Assembly: GCA_016584305.1 (NCBI GenBank)
Contig: JACEEZ010022703.1
Location: 94,501 to 158,500 of the forward strand
Direction: 5' to 3'
Length of the DNA: 64,000 bases
DNA from: Chionoecetes opilio
Taxonomy: Eukaryota; Arthropoda; Malacostraca; Decapoda; Majidae
The position numbers and the translations under genes are program-made. Below the pieces are notes generated by a model. The model had not been told where the DNA came from, did not search any database, and worked only from the letters and a program-made list of their open reading frames with translations. This document shows positions 35,901-45,754 of the stretch, piece after piece; position 1 is the first letter of the stretch, and each line of letters opens with the position of its first letter.

Positions 35901-36576
35901 TTTTTTATAGCAAAGGAAAGATCTGGGTGTGAAGGGGTTAAGGTCTCATGCTTAAAATGATGCCTACGTTTGTTTACCTGATAATAGGGTTAACTATGAT
36001 AAAATACAGCTGAAATTTATAAGAAGCATAGTACTCCCTTCTCCTGGCATTAAATATCAGTCAGTAAGCAGCAAGGGGGCAGGATTTTTGCCTCGTTAAA
36101 AAAAGATAGACTAGGTATAGATAGATGTATTGAATGTTTCTTCTTTGGTATAATCAAGTGAAAGTATTTTTTGCTATTACAGTAAAACCTCTCATATTCG
36201 GACTAATTAGGCCAAGGAGTGGTCCGAGTAATGCAAGGATCCGAATAATGGGGGGATATGTAATAAAATAAAATAAAAAAAAATAAAAAATTCTAGGTGT
36301 ATAATATATAGAGCTAGAAAATTTCGACCCCTAAAAAAAAAAAAAAAAAATTTAGGTGTATATATTATAGCTAGGAAATTTCGACCCCTAAAAAAAAAAA
36401 AAAAAAATTTTAGGTGTATATATTATAGCTAGGAAATTTCGACCCCCCCAAAAAAAAAAAAAAAAAAAAAAAAAATTCTAGGTGTATATATTATAGCTAG
36501 GAAATGTCGACCCCTAAAAAAAAAAAAAAAAAAAAATTCTAGGTGTATATATTATAGCTAGGAAATTTCGACCCCT

Positions 36577-36607
<31 letters not shown>

Positions 36608-39431
36608 AGGTGAATATATTATAGCTAGGAATTTCGACCTAAAAAAAAAAAAAAAATCAGGGAATATATAGCAGGAATCGACCAGAAAAAAAGAAAAAGA
36701 GAGAGAGGTCCGAATAATGTCAAAGTCCGAATAATGAGGGTCCGAATACGAGAGGTTTTACTGTATAATTTATTTCTATGATTGCCAGAGCTTATTTTGG
36801 ATTTCTTTTTTGCAGCCCATCCGGAACGCTCCTCCGGGGAAGAAATATGTGCGCTGCCCCTGCAACTGTCTGCTAATCTGTAAGAGTTCCTCCCAACGAA
36901 TAGCTTGCCCCCGACCAAACTGCAAAAGGATTATTAACTGTCTCCTTCACCAGCCAACCCTTCCCTGCCCAATGTCCGGGAATGTGTAGAGTTACTTGTG
37001 CTCACTGCCACGACACCTTCATAGTAAGTGGCTTCAGGTCTCCTTGATTTCAACCATAAATGTCTTGTAGTATTGCTTGCAGGGCTTGTTAAACACATTA
37101 ATTCTATTCACTTGGTGATCTGCCAATCTTTACAACCTGCCACAATCACAGCAAAGAAGTAACTAATAAACCACAGTAGGCAATTCCACTACTTTCATCC
37201 ACAAGTAAAATGAAAATGAAATTAAAATATTTTGGTAATTATGAAAGTATGTGAATATTATAGAAATCATGATATATGTTTGATACAGGCAATGTCTCTT
37301 TTGCTTTCAGTTCAACACACTTAACAATGCGCTCGCCAGATGTCCTCACTGTAGGAAAGTGTAAGTAGCTTTCTTCTGTGTGTGGTATGAATAATTATCA
37401 CTGCATTGAGAATCACAGCAGGAAAGTCTGACACAAACTACTTAATGTTGCCAAAAATTGTCCAAACTTTATAATGACAATTGTTATTACTTTGCCTCAA
37501 AGTGTAGCCTTTCCAATGGTAGTGTTGTGCTCCTGAACACTTTATTGGTGGGGCAGGGGAGCACAAGAAGTAATGGATTTAAACTGGAAAAGCATAGATT
37601 TAAAAAATAAATAGGGAAAAACTGGTTCACAAATAGGGTGGTAAATGACTGGAATGGACTCAGTCGTCAGGTGGTTAGTGCTGAGTCATTAGGGAGCTTT
37701 AGAAGGAGGCTAGATCATGGATGGGGATGAAAGGTGAATGTAGGTAGTGTTAAGTAACAGGAACTACCACGTGTAGGTCTCCCAGCCTCTTGTAGCTTCC
37801 TTATTTTCTTATGTTATTATGTTAACAAGAAGGATATTGATACTACATTTACTACTACTACTACTACTTTTACTGCTATATTACTACTACTACTACTTTT
37901 ACTGCTATATTACTACTACTACTACTACGTCTTCTTCTACTACTACTACTACTATTTGCCTTATGTTCTTATGTTCTTGATGCTCCTGCAGGTCGTCCGT
38001 GGGTCCAGAGTTTGCCAGGTGCCGAGGAATCGTGTTTGTCGTTGTCGCCCTGGGCTTCTTAGGCCTGGGAATCGCCCTCACCTGCACCACCATAAGCTAC
38101 ACCAAGAACTACCCCGGCATCTACGTAGCATATATTGGTGAGTGTGCACCTCTGTTAGCCCCTTCACGCCCAGATCTTTCCTTTGCCATAAAAAATTGTA
38201 TGTTGTCAAGCCATAAAATTACGAAAAGTAACTGAATATACCAAATTAGATAGTAGACAAGGATACTAAACAGGTCATGTCTATAAAGTATGGCTTATAG
38301 TCACTAAAAATCTCCTAATGGTGGTCATATTACAATGGAAATTACGTTCTGGGTCTCAAGGGGTTTTGATTAAGCTTATTTACACCTCTTACAAAAACTT
38401 ACATTACCCTTACATAAAGCCAGTGGCCATTGTAGTCATCTCAGAAGATATTGAATGCATTGGATAGATTGGTTTGAAAGGAAATACACAAGATCATGTC
38501 ATGGCTTTATTCCTACAAGTAATGGTTAGTAGAGGCAGCTTAAGGAATGCATACATACTCATGGGAGGGCGACTTCCTTTGGTGTGAGAGTTGCAGCTTA
38601 AGGAATGCATACTCATGGGAGGGCGACTTCCTTTGGTGTGAGAGTTGCAGCTTAAGGAATGCATACTCATGGGAGGGCGACTTCCTTTGGTGTGAGAGTC
38701 GCAGCTTAAGGAATGCATACTCATGGGAGGGCGACTTCCTTTGGTGTGAGAGTTGCAGCTTAAGGAATGCATACTCATGGGAGGGCGACTTCCTTTGGTG
38801 TGAGAGTTGCAGCTTAAGGAATGCATACTCATGGGAGGGCGACTTCCTTTGGTGTGAGAGTTGCAGCTTAAGGAATGCATACTCATGGGAGGGCGACTTC
38901 CTTTGGTGTGAGAGTTGCAGCTTAAGGAATGCATACTCATGGGAGGGCGACTTCCTTTGGTGTGAGAGTCGCAGCTTAAGGAATGCATACTCATGGGAGG
39001 GCGACTTCCTTTGGTGTGAGAGTTGCAGCTTAAGGAATGCATACTCATGGGAGGGCGACTTCCTTTGGTGTGAGAGTCAAGCAGTTAGTGAGGATGAAGG
39101 TTCATGGAAAGAGCTGCATGGGGACAGGTCATCAGGGACGTCTTTGTGGAAGCCGTCACTCTTGCCATGCCGAAGATAATGTAAAAAAATTATTCTGTCG
39201 TCTTGTTTGAGGCATTTTTGTTTCTGGCTGCTGTATGGAAGTGTGTAAGCAGGAACCCTTGTGTTATCAGTGCAGACACAATAATGCATGTTTGGGAATT
39301 CATACTTGTTACCCGCATAAAGAAACTGCCTAAGTAATTTTTTCTACTTTTCGGGAAATTAAAAAAAATGAAAATTTCTTAATTTTGATATCAATGCATT
39401 GTTTATCCTTTTATATTTTAGACCACACACA

Positions 39432-39528
<97 letters not shown>

Positions 39529-40675
39529 ACACACCCACCCACCCACCCACCCACCCACCCACCCACCCACACATTGGCGACTATACCAATAGATGCGCCA
39601 CAGGATGGAGAATTGATTTAGGCAAAAATCCAGAAATTGCCGAAAAATTACTTAGGCAGTTTCTTTATGAGGGTGACGATATACTCTTGTAGTAGACATG
39701 AGGCGTCCCGCATAAGAGGGCCGTTCGCGCCACCCCGGCCAAACCCAAGATAACTATGTACAGCACTCTATTGAGGCCTTAACCCCTTCACACCCAGATC
39801 TTTCCTTGGCTATAAAAAAATTGTCTGTTAGCCATAAAATGAAGAAAAGTAACTGAATATACCAAATTAGTTAGTGGACAAGAATACTAAACAGGTCATA
39901 GCTATAAAATATTGCTTATAGTCACTAAAAGTCATTTAATGGTACCCGAATTACAATGGAAATTACGCTCTAGGCCTCAAGGGGTTCACTTTCGCATTGG
40001 AGTGGATGAGTGTCACATGTGCCATCCCTATTTCTGATGTGGGACGCCTCATACATGTCATGAATATTACCAACGAATATTACCAAACAAGATACATCAT
40101 CTGTATCATAACAAGATAACATAGATATGCAGCAAGATAGTGGTGTGTCAATGGTCTCTGTTACTGTAGGCTATCAGAAGGTAAAGCATGACTCAGACAA
40201 TATGGTGGTGAGGAAGATAGCATATAGTGGTGGTCAGGTGGTATCAGTCAGGTAGATAGAGAGTATCGTCAGCATATAGTGGTGGTCAGGTGGTATCAGT
40301 CAGGTAGATAAAGAGTATCGTCAGCATATAGTGGTGGTCAGGTGGTATCAGTCAGGTAGATAGAGAGTATCGTCAGCATATAGTGGTGGTCAGTGGTATC
40401 AGTCAGGTAGATAGAGAGTATCGTCAGCATATAGTGGTGGTCAGGTGGTATCAGTCAGGTAGATATATAGAGTATCGTCAGGTGGTTAGTGCAGAGTCAA
40501 TAGGGAGTTTTAAAAGGAGGCTGGATAATTTCATGGATGGGGATGAAAGGTGGATGTAGGTAGTGTTAAGTAACAGGAACTACCACGTGTAGGTCTCACG
40601 GCCTCTTGTAGCTTCCTTATGTTCTTATGTTAACAAGAAGGATATTGATACTACATTTACTACTACCAATACTTT

Positions 40676-40719
<44 letters not shown>

Positions 40720-40749
40720 TGTCTACTACTACTACTACTACTACTATGT

Positions 40750-40812
<63 letters not shown>

Positions 40813-41023
40813 TTTTCTCTAGGTCTCACGGCCTCTTGTAGCTTCCTTATGTTCTTATACTCTTATATTCTTAAGTGTCAAGAGTGAATACATAAATATG
40901 GCAAGACAATTGACATGTATATTTCTCCCCTGTGCAGTGGCCTTCCTCATCTCTGCCATCCTCTTCTACCGAACCATCTACTACTGCTCTATGAAGATCA
41001 GTCTCATCGAGGGCCCCTTATAG
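29828..41023 (+). CDS. PIP4P2: TMEM55/PIP4P: phosphatidylinositol-4,5-bisphosphate 4-phosphatase
   Basis: Six exons: 29828-29918, 34957-35129, 36816-37023, 37311-37360, 37992-38137, 40938-41023; about 251 residues (human PIP4P2 is about 257). In the family, TMEM55 proteins are late endosome/lysosome membrane proteins reported to remove the 4-phosphate of PI(4,5)P2. Seen here: an N-terminal ERQPLL acidic dileucine motif (lysosomal sorting), a proline-rich segment ([13 protein letters not shown]), cysteine pairs CRVC and CNQC, the CX5R phosphatase-like motif CKSSSQR, then CAHC and CPHC, and two C-terminal membrane segments ([19 protein letters not shown] and [10 protein letters not shown]), ending SLIEGPL. 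All phases agree if two single bases are missing in exon 3. I cannot say whether it matches vertebrate PIP4P1 or PIP4P2, since invertebrates usually have one copy. Confidence 0.92.
30350..30690. repeat. Interstitial telomere-like CCTAA array with 14-bp spacers
   Basis: Blocks of two to four CCTAA units (the arthropod telomere motif TTAGG on the other strand) alternate with CCACAAAGTATA. About eleven higher-order units of 22-37 bp. Confidence 0.92.
30971..31238. mobile_element. CAG-ended MITE (TTCGTACACAAG family), copy 1
   Basis: Left end CAGTCAGTTCGTACACAAGT, right end ACTTGTGTACGAAACTCCCTG, with TA after the right end. GTACGAAAC motifs repeat inside. A second copy is at 50365-50558. Confidence 0.82.
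31378..31890. mobile_element. Long foldback element 1
   Basis: Outer ends TGGTATTACTTTACACAAGG and CCTAGTGTAAAATAATACCA. The arms (about 31378-31535 and 31735-31890) are imperfect reverse complements sharing CCCTACACAATTGGGAGT and TTCCGTCGCAAAT. The middle is unpaired and includes a short CCTAA run. Confidence 0.85.
31919..32450. mobile_element. Long foldback element 2, related to element 1
   Basis: Ends TTTTCGGTAAATTTTTATGA and TCGTAAAAATTTACCCCAAA. Arms of about 210 bp carry the same CCCTACACAATTGGGAGC and CCGTCGCAAATC blocks as element 1. The two elements lie 28 bp apart in direct order. Confidence 0.85.
32610..32690 (-). repeat. tRNA-derived SINE-like head
   Basis: On the minus strand a B box GGGTTCGAGTCC (32621-32632) and an A-box-like TGGCTGTGGTTGCATTG (32655-32671) are tRNA-spaced. 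No clean cloverleaf, so a SINE head or tRNA remnant, not a working tRNA. Confidence 0.5.
32898..34003. repeat. 20-bp satellite, ~55 units
   Basis: Head-to-tail AACTCATGATGTGGGGAAAA with A-run length variation of 4-7. Early units alternate with a CATAATGTGGGATAAA form, and a CATGATCTGGGG form is scattered. Lies in PIP4P intron 1. Confidence 0.96.
34349..34925 (+). repeat. LINE 3' end plus TAC array before an exon
   Basis: Sense LINE fragment 34349-34620, leader AACAAGAAGGATATTGATAC, TAC/TACG array to 34866, then CTTATATTCTTATGTTCTTA. The acceptor of PIP4P exon 2 follows about 35 bp later. Confidence 0.9.
34957..35129 (+). CDS. PIP4P2: PIP4P exon 2
   Basis: Acceptor CCGCTGGAG, donor GTGCGT, phases 1 and 0. 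It encodes the proline-rich linker and the first Zn-binding-like half, [20 protein letters not shown] with [10 protein letters not shown], matching the family pattern CRVC...HQHVVKC. Confidence 0.9.
35143..35518. mobile_element. Foldback element with ~170-bp arms
   Basis: Starts CTATAGTCTATTTTTTTTA and ends AAAATAGACTACTAG. The arms (35143-35320, 35345-35518) are close to perfect reverse complements, e.g. AAGGAAGCCACGCCCCCTGC and its complement at 35460-35480. It starts 14 bp after the exon 2 donor. Confidence 0.92.
35689..36112 (+). mobile_element. TAGTCTATTTTTTT-ended MITE interrupted by a TTAA MITE
   Basis: Same element as 24187-24399 in the other orientation, starting AGTATTTTTTTTAACGAGGC and ending GCCTCGTTAAAAAAAGATAG. 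Copy F of the TTAA family sits inside it at 35729-35941. Confidence 0.92.
35729..35941 (-). mobile_element. TTAA MITE copy F, nested
   Basis: TTAACCCTTTGAAGCCCAGA ... GGGTGTGAAGGGGTTAA, inserted exactly at the TTAA that is intact at 24354-24357 in the uninterrupted relative. Confidence 0.95.
36180..36763. mobile_element. Pogo/Tigger-like MITE (CAGTAAAACC ends) with internal minisatellite
   Basis: Ends CAGTAAAACCTCTCATATTC and AATACGAGAGGTTTTACTG, flanked by TA. The interior 36280-36660 is six to seven tandem units of about 60 bp, each CTAGGTGTATATATTATAGC + TAGGAAATTTCGACCCC + A run. It ends 52 bp before PIP4P exon 3. Confidence 0.93.
36816..37023 (+). CDS. PIP4P2: PIP4P exon 3 with CX5R motif; two apparent frameshifts
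   Basis: Acceptor TTTTTTGCAG, donor GTAAGT at 37024. The first part reads [20 protein letters not shown] then CKSSSQR (the CX5R motif) and [11 protein letters not shown]. After that the assembled frame reaches TAG near 36987. With one extra C after ATTAA (about 36940) and one extra G in the GGG near 36977 the frame continues to [13 protein letters not shown], matching the family. The assembled length of 208 plus 2 restores the phase with both neighbours. Confidence 0.88.
37311..37360 (+). CDS. PIP4P2: PIP4P exon 4 (50 bp)
   Basis: Acceptor TTTGCTTTCAG, donor GTAAGT. It encodes [16 protein letters not shown] with V split across the intron, the conserved CPHC pair. Confidence 0.9.
37383..37830 (+). 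repeat. Inverted duplicate of 51628-52065, including a LINE 3' end
   Basis: 37383-37557 is unique-looking intron sequence and 37558-37830 is a sense LINE fragment. Both parts recur in reverse complement in a GCAT intron at 51628-52065 with few differences. Confidence 0.9.
37826..37980. repeat. TAC array and LINE-like tail before PIP4P exon 5
   Basis: Leader AACAAGAAGGATATTGATAC, TAC runs, then CTTATGTTCTTATGTTCTTG. The acceptor is 12 bp further on. Confidence 0.9.
37992..38137 (+). CDS. PIP4P2: PIP4P exon 5 (first membrane segment)
   Basis: Acceptor CTCCTGCAG, donor GTGAGT, phases 2 and 1. [12 protein letters not shown] leads into the hydrophobic run [19 protein letters not shown] and a short loop. 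Confidence 0.92.
38154..38366 (+). mobile_element. TTAA MITE copy G
   Basis: Left end mutated to TTAGCCCCTTCACGCCCAG; right end GGGTCTCAAGGGGTT followed by TT instead of AA. It starts 17 bp after the exon 5 donor. Confidence 0.9.
38530..39080. repeat. 54-bp tandem array, ~10 units
   Basis: Units AGCTTAAGGAATGCATACTC + ATGGGAGGGCGACTTCCTTT + GGTGTGAGAGTTGC. As 54 is divisible by three, long frames stay open on both strands (18-residue repeats). Lies in PIP4P intron 5; not regarded as coding. Confidence 0.95.
39307..39682. mobile_element. MITE with internal CA microsatellite, copy 2
   Basis: Ends ACCCGCATAAAGAAACTGCC and GGCAGTTTCTTTATGAGGGT; inverted relative of 19666-19951. The CA/CACC tract (39424-39570) is much longer than the GT tract of copy 1. 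Confidence 0.85.
39779..39987 (+). mobile_element. TTAA MITE copy H
   Basis: TTAACCCCTTCACACCCAGA ... AGGCCTCAAGGGGTT; the right TTAA is lost. Confidence 0.9.
40205..40480. repeat. ~53-bp tandem repeat, 5 units
   Basis: Units built from AGCATATAGTGGTGGTCAGG + TGGTATCAGTCAGGTAGATA + GAGAGTATCGTC, ending in the LINE fragment at 40478. Confidence 0.92.
40478..40870 (+). repeat. LINE 3' end, TAC array and second LINE tail
   Basis: Sense LINE fragment to 40625, TAC/TATG array 40668-40812, then AGGTCTCACGGCCTCTTGTA and the TTCCTTATGTTC tail. The last PIP4P exon starts about 65 bp later. Confidence 0.9.
40938..41023 (+). CDS. PIP4P2: PIP4P exon 6 with stop
   Basis: Acceptor CCCCTGTGCAG. It encodes [20 protein letters not shown] and ISLIEGPL then TAG: the second membrane segment and cytosolic C-terminus. 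Confidence 0.92.
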
Positions 41024-43060
41024 GCTCCCTACAGGCACACAGGCGGGGTATGTGAGTAATCTAGCTACCACTCATTTCTTGTTACACACGCGTAAAAATG
41101 GTCCGGAGTAAAGGAAGTGATGGCTAATTAAGAAACATGTACCTTAATACATTTACTACTTTGCTTCTGATCCATGAAGCATGAGTGTTTTGTTGGCGAC
41201 CGTGGTCCTTAGTCAGTCCTTTGCTATCCATTGATTTTTTAACTAGGATTTCATATCTCACAAATGCCAAAGGAGTTCGGGATCATTATAGCCAGTCAGA
41301 TATTGTTTTGTAATATATTTGTCTGTTGTCTCTCCCTGCATAGTTTAATCAGTTTTGTAAGGAAGAGTGTTGATGCCATGCGATGAGTCTCACCTCGGGT
41401 TAGTTCAGGCTCCTTGGCGTGTATGCTTGGCTTGTAATCTGTAGCACCTCCAATGTGGTAGATCTTTTAAGATAGAGACTTTTTTATAAGTATTGACATT
41501 TAAGCAGACTCTTGATTTAGATATATAGATTGATGGCATTTGAACAATAATAGACATTAATATCTGCCATTAATTTACAGTAGCAAGTAGATTTGAAATA
41601 TTAGCTGAAAAGTTATTCAATCGATCAAGCAAAACTATGCCACATTTTTTATTAGGAAAAAAAAACCTTTCCATTTAAATTATGTAACTGTTATTTATGT
41701 AATTATTTAATGTGTGCTAAGCAGTCGCCTGACCTTAAGAATCCGTTTGAGCATTGACTTCCGAGAGACTCGAGGCGTAGGGAGTGCGTTTTCATCTTGA
41801 GTAGGTTTTCAAAAGTCACTGTAGTATAATTTAAGTCTAGAAGCCTGTGATAAGCAAAGATCTTAGGAAGCTGTCCTTATGTAGGTATTTAATTAACCTT
41901 TCACGCCCAGATCTTTCCTTTGCTATATAAAATTGTCTGTTCCTTGCCATAAAATTACGAAAAGTGACTAAATAAACCAAATTAGCTAGTGGACAAGGAT
42001 ACTAAACAGGTCATAGCTATTAATATTGCTTATATTAACTAAAAAATCGTCTAATGGCACCCAAATTACAATGGAAATAAGTTCTGGGCGTGAAGGTTAA
42101 CTCCAGTGTGCGAGTGACGTCCTGAATTCTTAAATAGTCTTGATATTCAGCATTTGGGAAGGTCTTTATACTGTACTGACTGTATACAATTGTTTATTTG
42201 GGAAAAAAGACTGATATTCGTAGTATAATTTACGGCTAAGTTTGTTTGAGAATTCGGATCACTGGCTACATAACTATCATTACTCTTGATACTATACTCT
42301 TATCATCATCATTATTATCATTGTTATTATTTTTATTCTGTTAAGTCATTTTTATTGTTAGCATTTTAGTTATTTTCATGATTTAGAATTTTTTTTTTTT
42401 TTTTTTTTTTTCTTCATCGTAATCATTGTGTGTAGCAGCTTTTGGTAGTCGTTGAGTTCTAGATGAGCCTGTCTTGTCTGTCTTGTCAACAGTATGTCAT
42501 TTGTTACCGTTCAGGGTTTTCTTGATCATTAGAGAAATCCTTCCATGATAGGGTCCACTATAGAGGACTTTGGAATATATAGTATTATCATGGTCATTAT
42601 ATTATGTGAGCAGTGCATTGCGTGTGACAGTTGTGGCAGACTGACTGGGGTCGAATTAGACATTTTTAAAGTGGAATATTTAACACGAGAGCTTGAAGTT
42701 GTCTGTTGTCTGCGAATGGCATGTAGGTGATCATTTTTATACAGGGTAGACTTTAACTTATAGCCACTGAGATGTATATATGATGGTATCTTGGACTCAA
42801 GGCTTTCATATCTTCCTATACTTTAAAACTTTTCTACTCCTGCAGTACCCAATACAGCGGTGGATGTCAGCATTATGCTCCACATTTTATGTTACTTCTT
42901 TCACACTCATTTATAACTTTATCTTCATGAACTGTGAGAGGAGGACTCTATTTATTATTTGGACTCGAGCACTAGTGTCCCTGTGGCCCTGGTGCCTCCC
43001 CAGGGCCTCCCCAGGGGCTGTCAGGGCCACGGGGGTGCAGGGCCATCACCACACATGAAC
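41024..43060 (+). other. Probable PIP4P 3' UTR / intergenic
   Basis: AT-rich, no splice-consistent open frame, a T run near 42389-42410 and TTAA MITE copy I. The ~90-codon frame near 42780 has no recognisable features and I do not call it. Confidence 0.45.
41893..42100 (+). mobile_element. TTAA MITE copy I
   Basis: TTAACCTTTCACGCCCAGAT ... CTGGGCGTGAAGGTTAA; both TTAA sites are intact. Confidence 0.93.
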
Positions 43061-43061
43061 T

Positions 43062-43375
43062 TTCAGCCACTTTTTTAAACATGGTCTAAGGCTAACCTAA
43101 GACTAACCGTGGCTTTAGACAGACATTACAGTTTTTTTTTTACAATTTTCCGGGGGGTGGTTTAGTCTCAGATTGATCGAAGACTAACGAAAATAGTATT
43201 GGAATTACCCCCCCATTATTACCCGAATTACCCATTGGAACACCCACGAGCCTGTCCAACACCACTGTCTTATGATATTATATAACCCTCCGGAAAATAA
43301 AAAATAAAAACTGAAATATCTGTCTAAAGCCATGGTTAGTCTGGTTAGCCTAAGCCATGTTTAAAAAATCGGCCA
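43062..43375. mobile_element. MITE with ~65-bp inverted ends
   Basis: Left GCCACTTTTTTAAACATGGT...CTAAGGCTAACC, right complement GGTTAGCCTAAGCCATGTTT...AAAAATCGGCC. The interior is AT-rich with a C run near 43208. Confidence 0.82.
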
Positions 43376-43389
43376 CATTGACACTGATA

Positions 43390-43680
43390 GCATGAAGTCA
43401 CCAGGTGGCTTTGATGGCATGAAGTCACCAGGTGGCTTTGATGGCATGAAGTCACCAGGTGGCTTTGATGGCATGAAGTCACCAGGTGGCTTTGATGGCA
43501 TGAAGTCACCAGGTGACTTTGATGGCATGAAGTCACCAGGTGGCTTTGATGGCATGAAGTCACCGGTGGCTTTGATGGCATGAAGTCACCAGGTGGCTTT
43601 GATGGCATGAAGTCACCAGGTGGCTTTGATGGCATGAAGTCACCAGGTGGCTTTGATGGCATGAAGTCACCAGGTGGCTT
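43390..43680. repeat. 27-bp tandem array, ~11 units
   Basis: GGCATGAAGTCACCAGGTGG + CTTTGAT. One unit lacks an A (CACCGGTGG near 43562), which breaks the otherwise open 9-residue repeat frame. Confidence 0.96.
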
Positions 43681-44999
43681 GTGGTGAACTAGGTTTGTTG
43701 CGTCACTAAATATAACTACCAACATTTATTTCATGTAAATATATACATATACTATATACTTTTGTGATGAGTGTGGCGAGCACAGCTGTGTTGAGGAGAC
43801 AGGGGTGAGGCAGCCACACAAGTGCAGGTCAATAGCGTGCTGTGGGGGTCAAGTTACTGCCTGGATCACCTTACTGCTGCCTCTAGGGTACATGGGGTGC
43901 AGGGTACTCTGGTCCCTGTGGCGGGAGTATTCAGAGCACAGAGTCCCTCGGAGCGGCGCCAGACACTGCGTCGCCTCTGATCATTGATTGCTTTAATATA
44001 TTTATGTCACATGTTTGTATAAATCACTTGTGCAATTGTAAGATATTTCAGTTGCTCACCCAGCACGACACATTCCTCTAAGTAATCAGTTGTACATAAA
44101 TTAAATGGAATGTCCTATACCTACCATTTCTTTTAGAACTTTTAAAGCTGTATCCAAAATGTCATGTTAAAAGTGTTGAACTTGACGGATGTTTTTACTC
44201 ATTACTTTTAATCATTTATCCTGGGTAGTGTAAGTTGCCGAGAGGATTGTGGTGCAGCGGAGGGGATGTCAAGGCTGTCTCACTGTATGGATACTCTTAA
44301 TAGTGTACCCCTGGTTGAGGAGAGTCCTGTCATGCACGTCATTTTTCAATCATCATGAATCATTTCAGGACAGAGAGGAGCATCAGTACTAGTGGCCAGG
44401 CAGACACTAGTGTTCACCAGGACCAATGGCATGAGTTAGATCAATACGTTCATGATGTTGAGTGTTCAGGACAGTGATGAAAACAGAACATCCTCCAAGT
44501 GTACTGCATACAATCCTGGTAACATTTATTTTGATATCAACATCAGTTTTTTTTTTTAGTATGTTTATTCTTCCAAAGGATGTTAGATGCCTTGTTTGGA
44601 GTTTTATGTGGAAACATTATGTCATTGGTTTAGATAAACCAGAGTAATAGTTGCTTGTACCTCCTAATTTTTTCTTATTTCACGTAGTGTATCGCCCCTT
44701 CCCGCCCGTGACAGGACGGCTGGTGTTTTGGCCACCCTGCTAGGCACTGTCGATCCCCTGCCCGTTGCCTCAGTGCTCACCCTGGCCATGCCCGCTCCAT
44801 GTGTCCTACAACGTGCACGTGCACAACACACAAGGCAAACGGCGGTATTTCCCACAATGTCTAAGACGAGGATGCCCAGCTTACCGTCTTTTATCAGAAA
44901 CTGCAGCCCTCACGTTTAAAAGTTACGTCATTCCGAGGGAAGTAAGCAAAGTAGTTCGCCGGCAAGGTTTTTACCCGACTCCCATCTCCCTGTATTTTA

Positions 45000-45535
45000 A
45001 AGCCAATTTCCAAATCCATCTACCACACTCTCTCTCTCTCTGTTCCTCCTCCTCCTCCTTCCACAACCTCTCCTACTCTCTCTCTCTGTTCCTCCTCCTT
45101 CCACAACCTCTCCTACTCTCTCTCTGTTCCTCCTCCTTCCGCAACCTCTCCTACCCTCTCTCTGTTCCTCCTCCTTCCACAACCTCTCCTACCCTCTCTC
45201 CCTCTCTCTGTTCCTCCTCCTTCCACAACCTCTCCTACCCTCTCTCCTTGTTCCTCCTCCTTCCCTTCCTACCCTTCTCTGTTCCCCCTCCTTCCACAAC
45301 CTCCTACCCTCTCCCTCTCTCTGTTCCTCCTCCTTCCACAACCTCTCCTACCCTCTCTCTCTCTCTCTCTCTCTCGTTCCTCCTCCTTCCACAACCTCTC
45401 TCTCTGTTCCTCCTCCTTCCACAACCTCTCCTACCCTCTCTCTCTGTTCCTCCTACCACAACCTCTCCTACCCTCTCTCTCCCTGTTCCTCCTCCTTCCT
45501 CTCCATGTCCCTCTTCCCTCGCTCCTCCTGTCACC
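45000..45535. repeat. Pyrimidine-rich minisatellite
   Basis: Irregular units around TGTTCCTCCTCCTTCCACAA + CCTCTCCTACCCTCTCTC. The upstream frame through 44765-44995 has no recognisable domain. Confidence 0.88.
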
Positions 45536-45754
45536 CCGTCACTGCAATGGTTTATACTTCAATGAAAGGCAGACATGAAATTTCTTTTTAATATGCAAAT
45601 AATTTAGATTACACAGTATATTTAGTTATTGCCCAAAATTAACTTCTCTCTAAAGAAAAAAAAATCACAATACTGCTTTTATTAATGTTTTACAGTACAT
45701 TTGATATATACGTAGCTGGTTATGACAATTTTCAAAGTACATTTTTTTCAACAG

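Noticed and set aside
38494..39179. Long open frames with 18-residue repeats on both strands
   Set aside because: Product of a 54-bp tandem repeat inside a PIP4P intron; no codon bias, start context or splice support.
42780..43058. 92-codon frame rich in hydrophobic residues
   Set aside because: Lies in the likely PIP4P 3' UTR, weak start context, no family resemblance.
43345..43725. 9-residue repeat protein (MKSPGGFDG)
   Set aside because: 27-bp tandem array; one unit breaks the frame and there is no gene context.
44765..45565. 266-codon open frame
   Set aside because: Mostly a pyrimidine-rich minisatellite; the first 75 codons have no recognisable domain or splice support.
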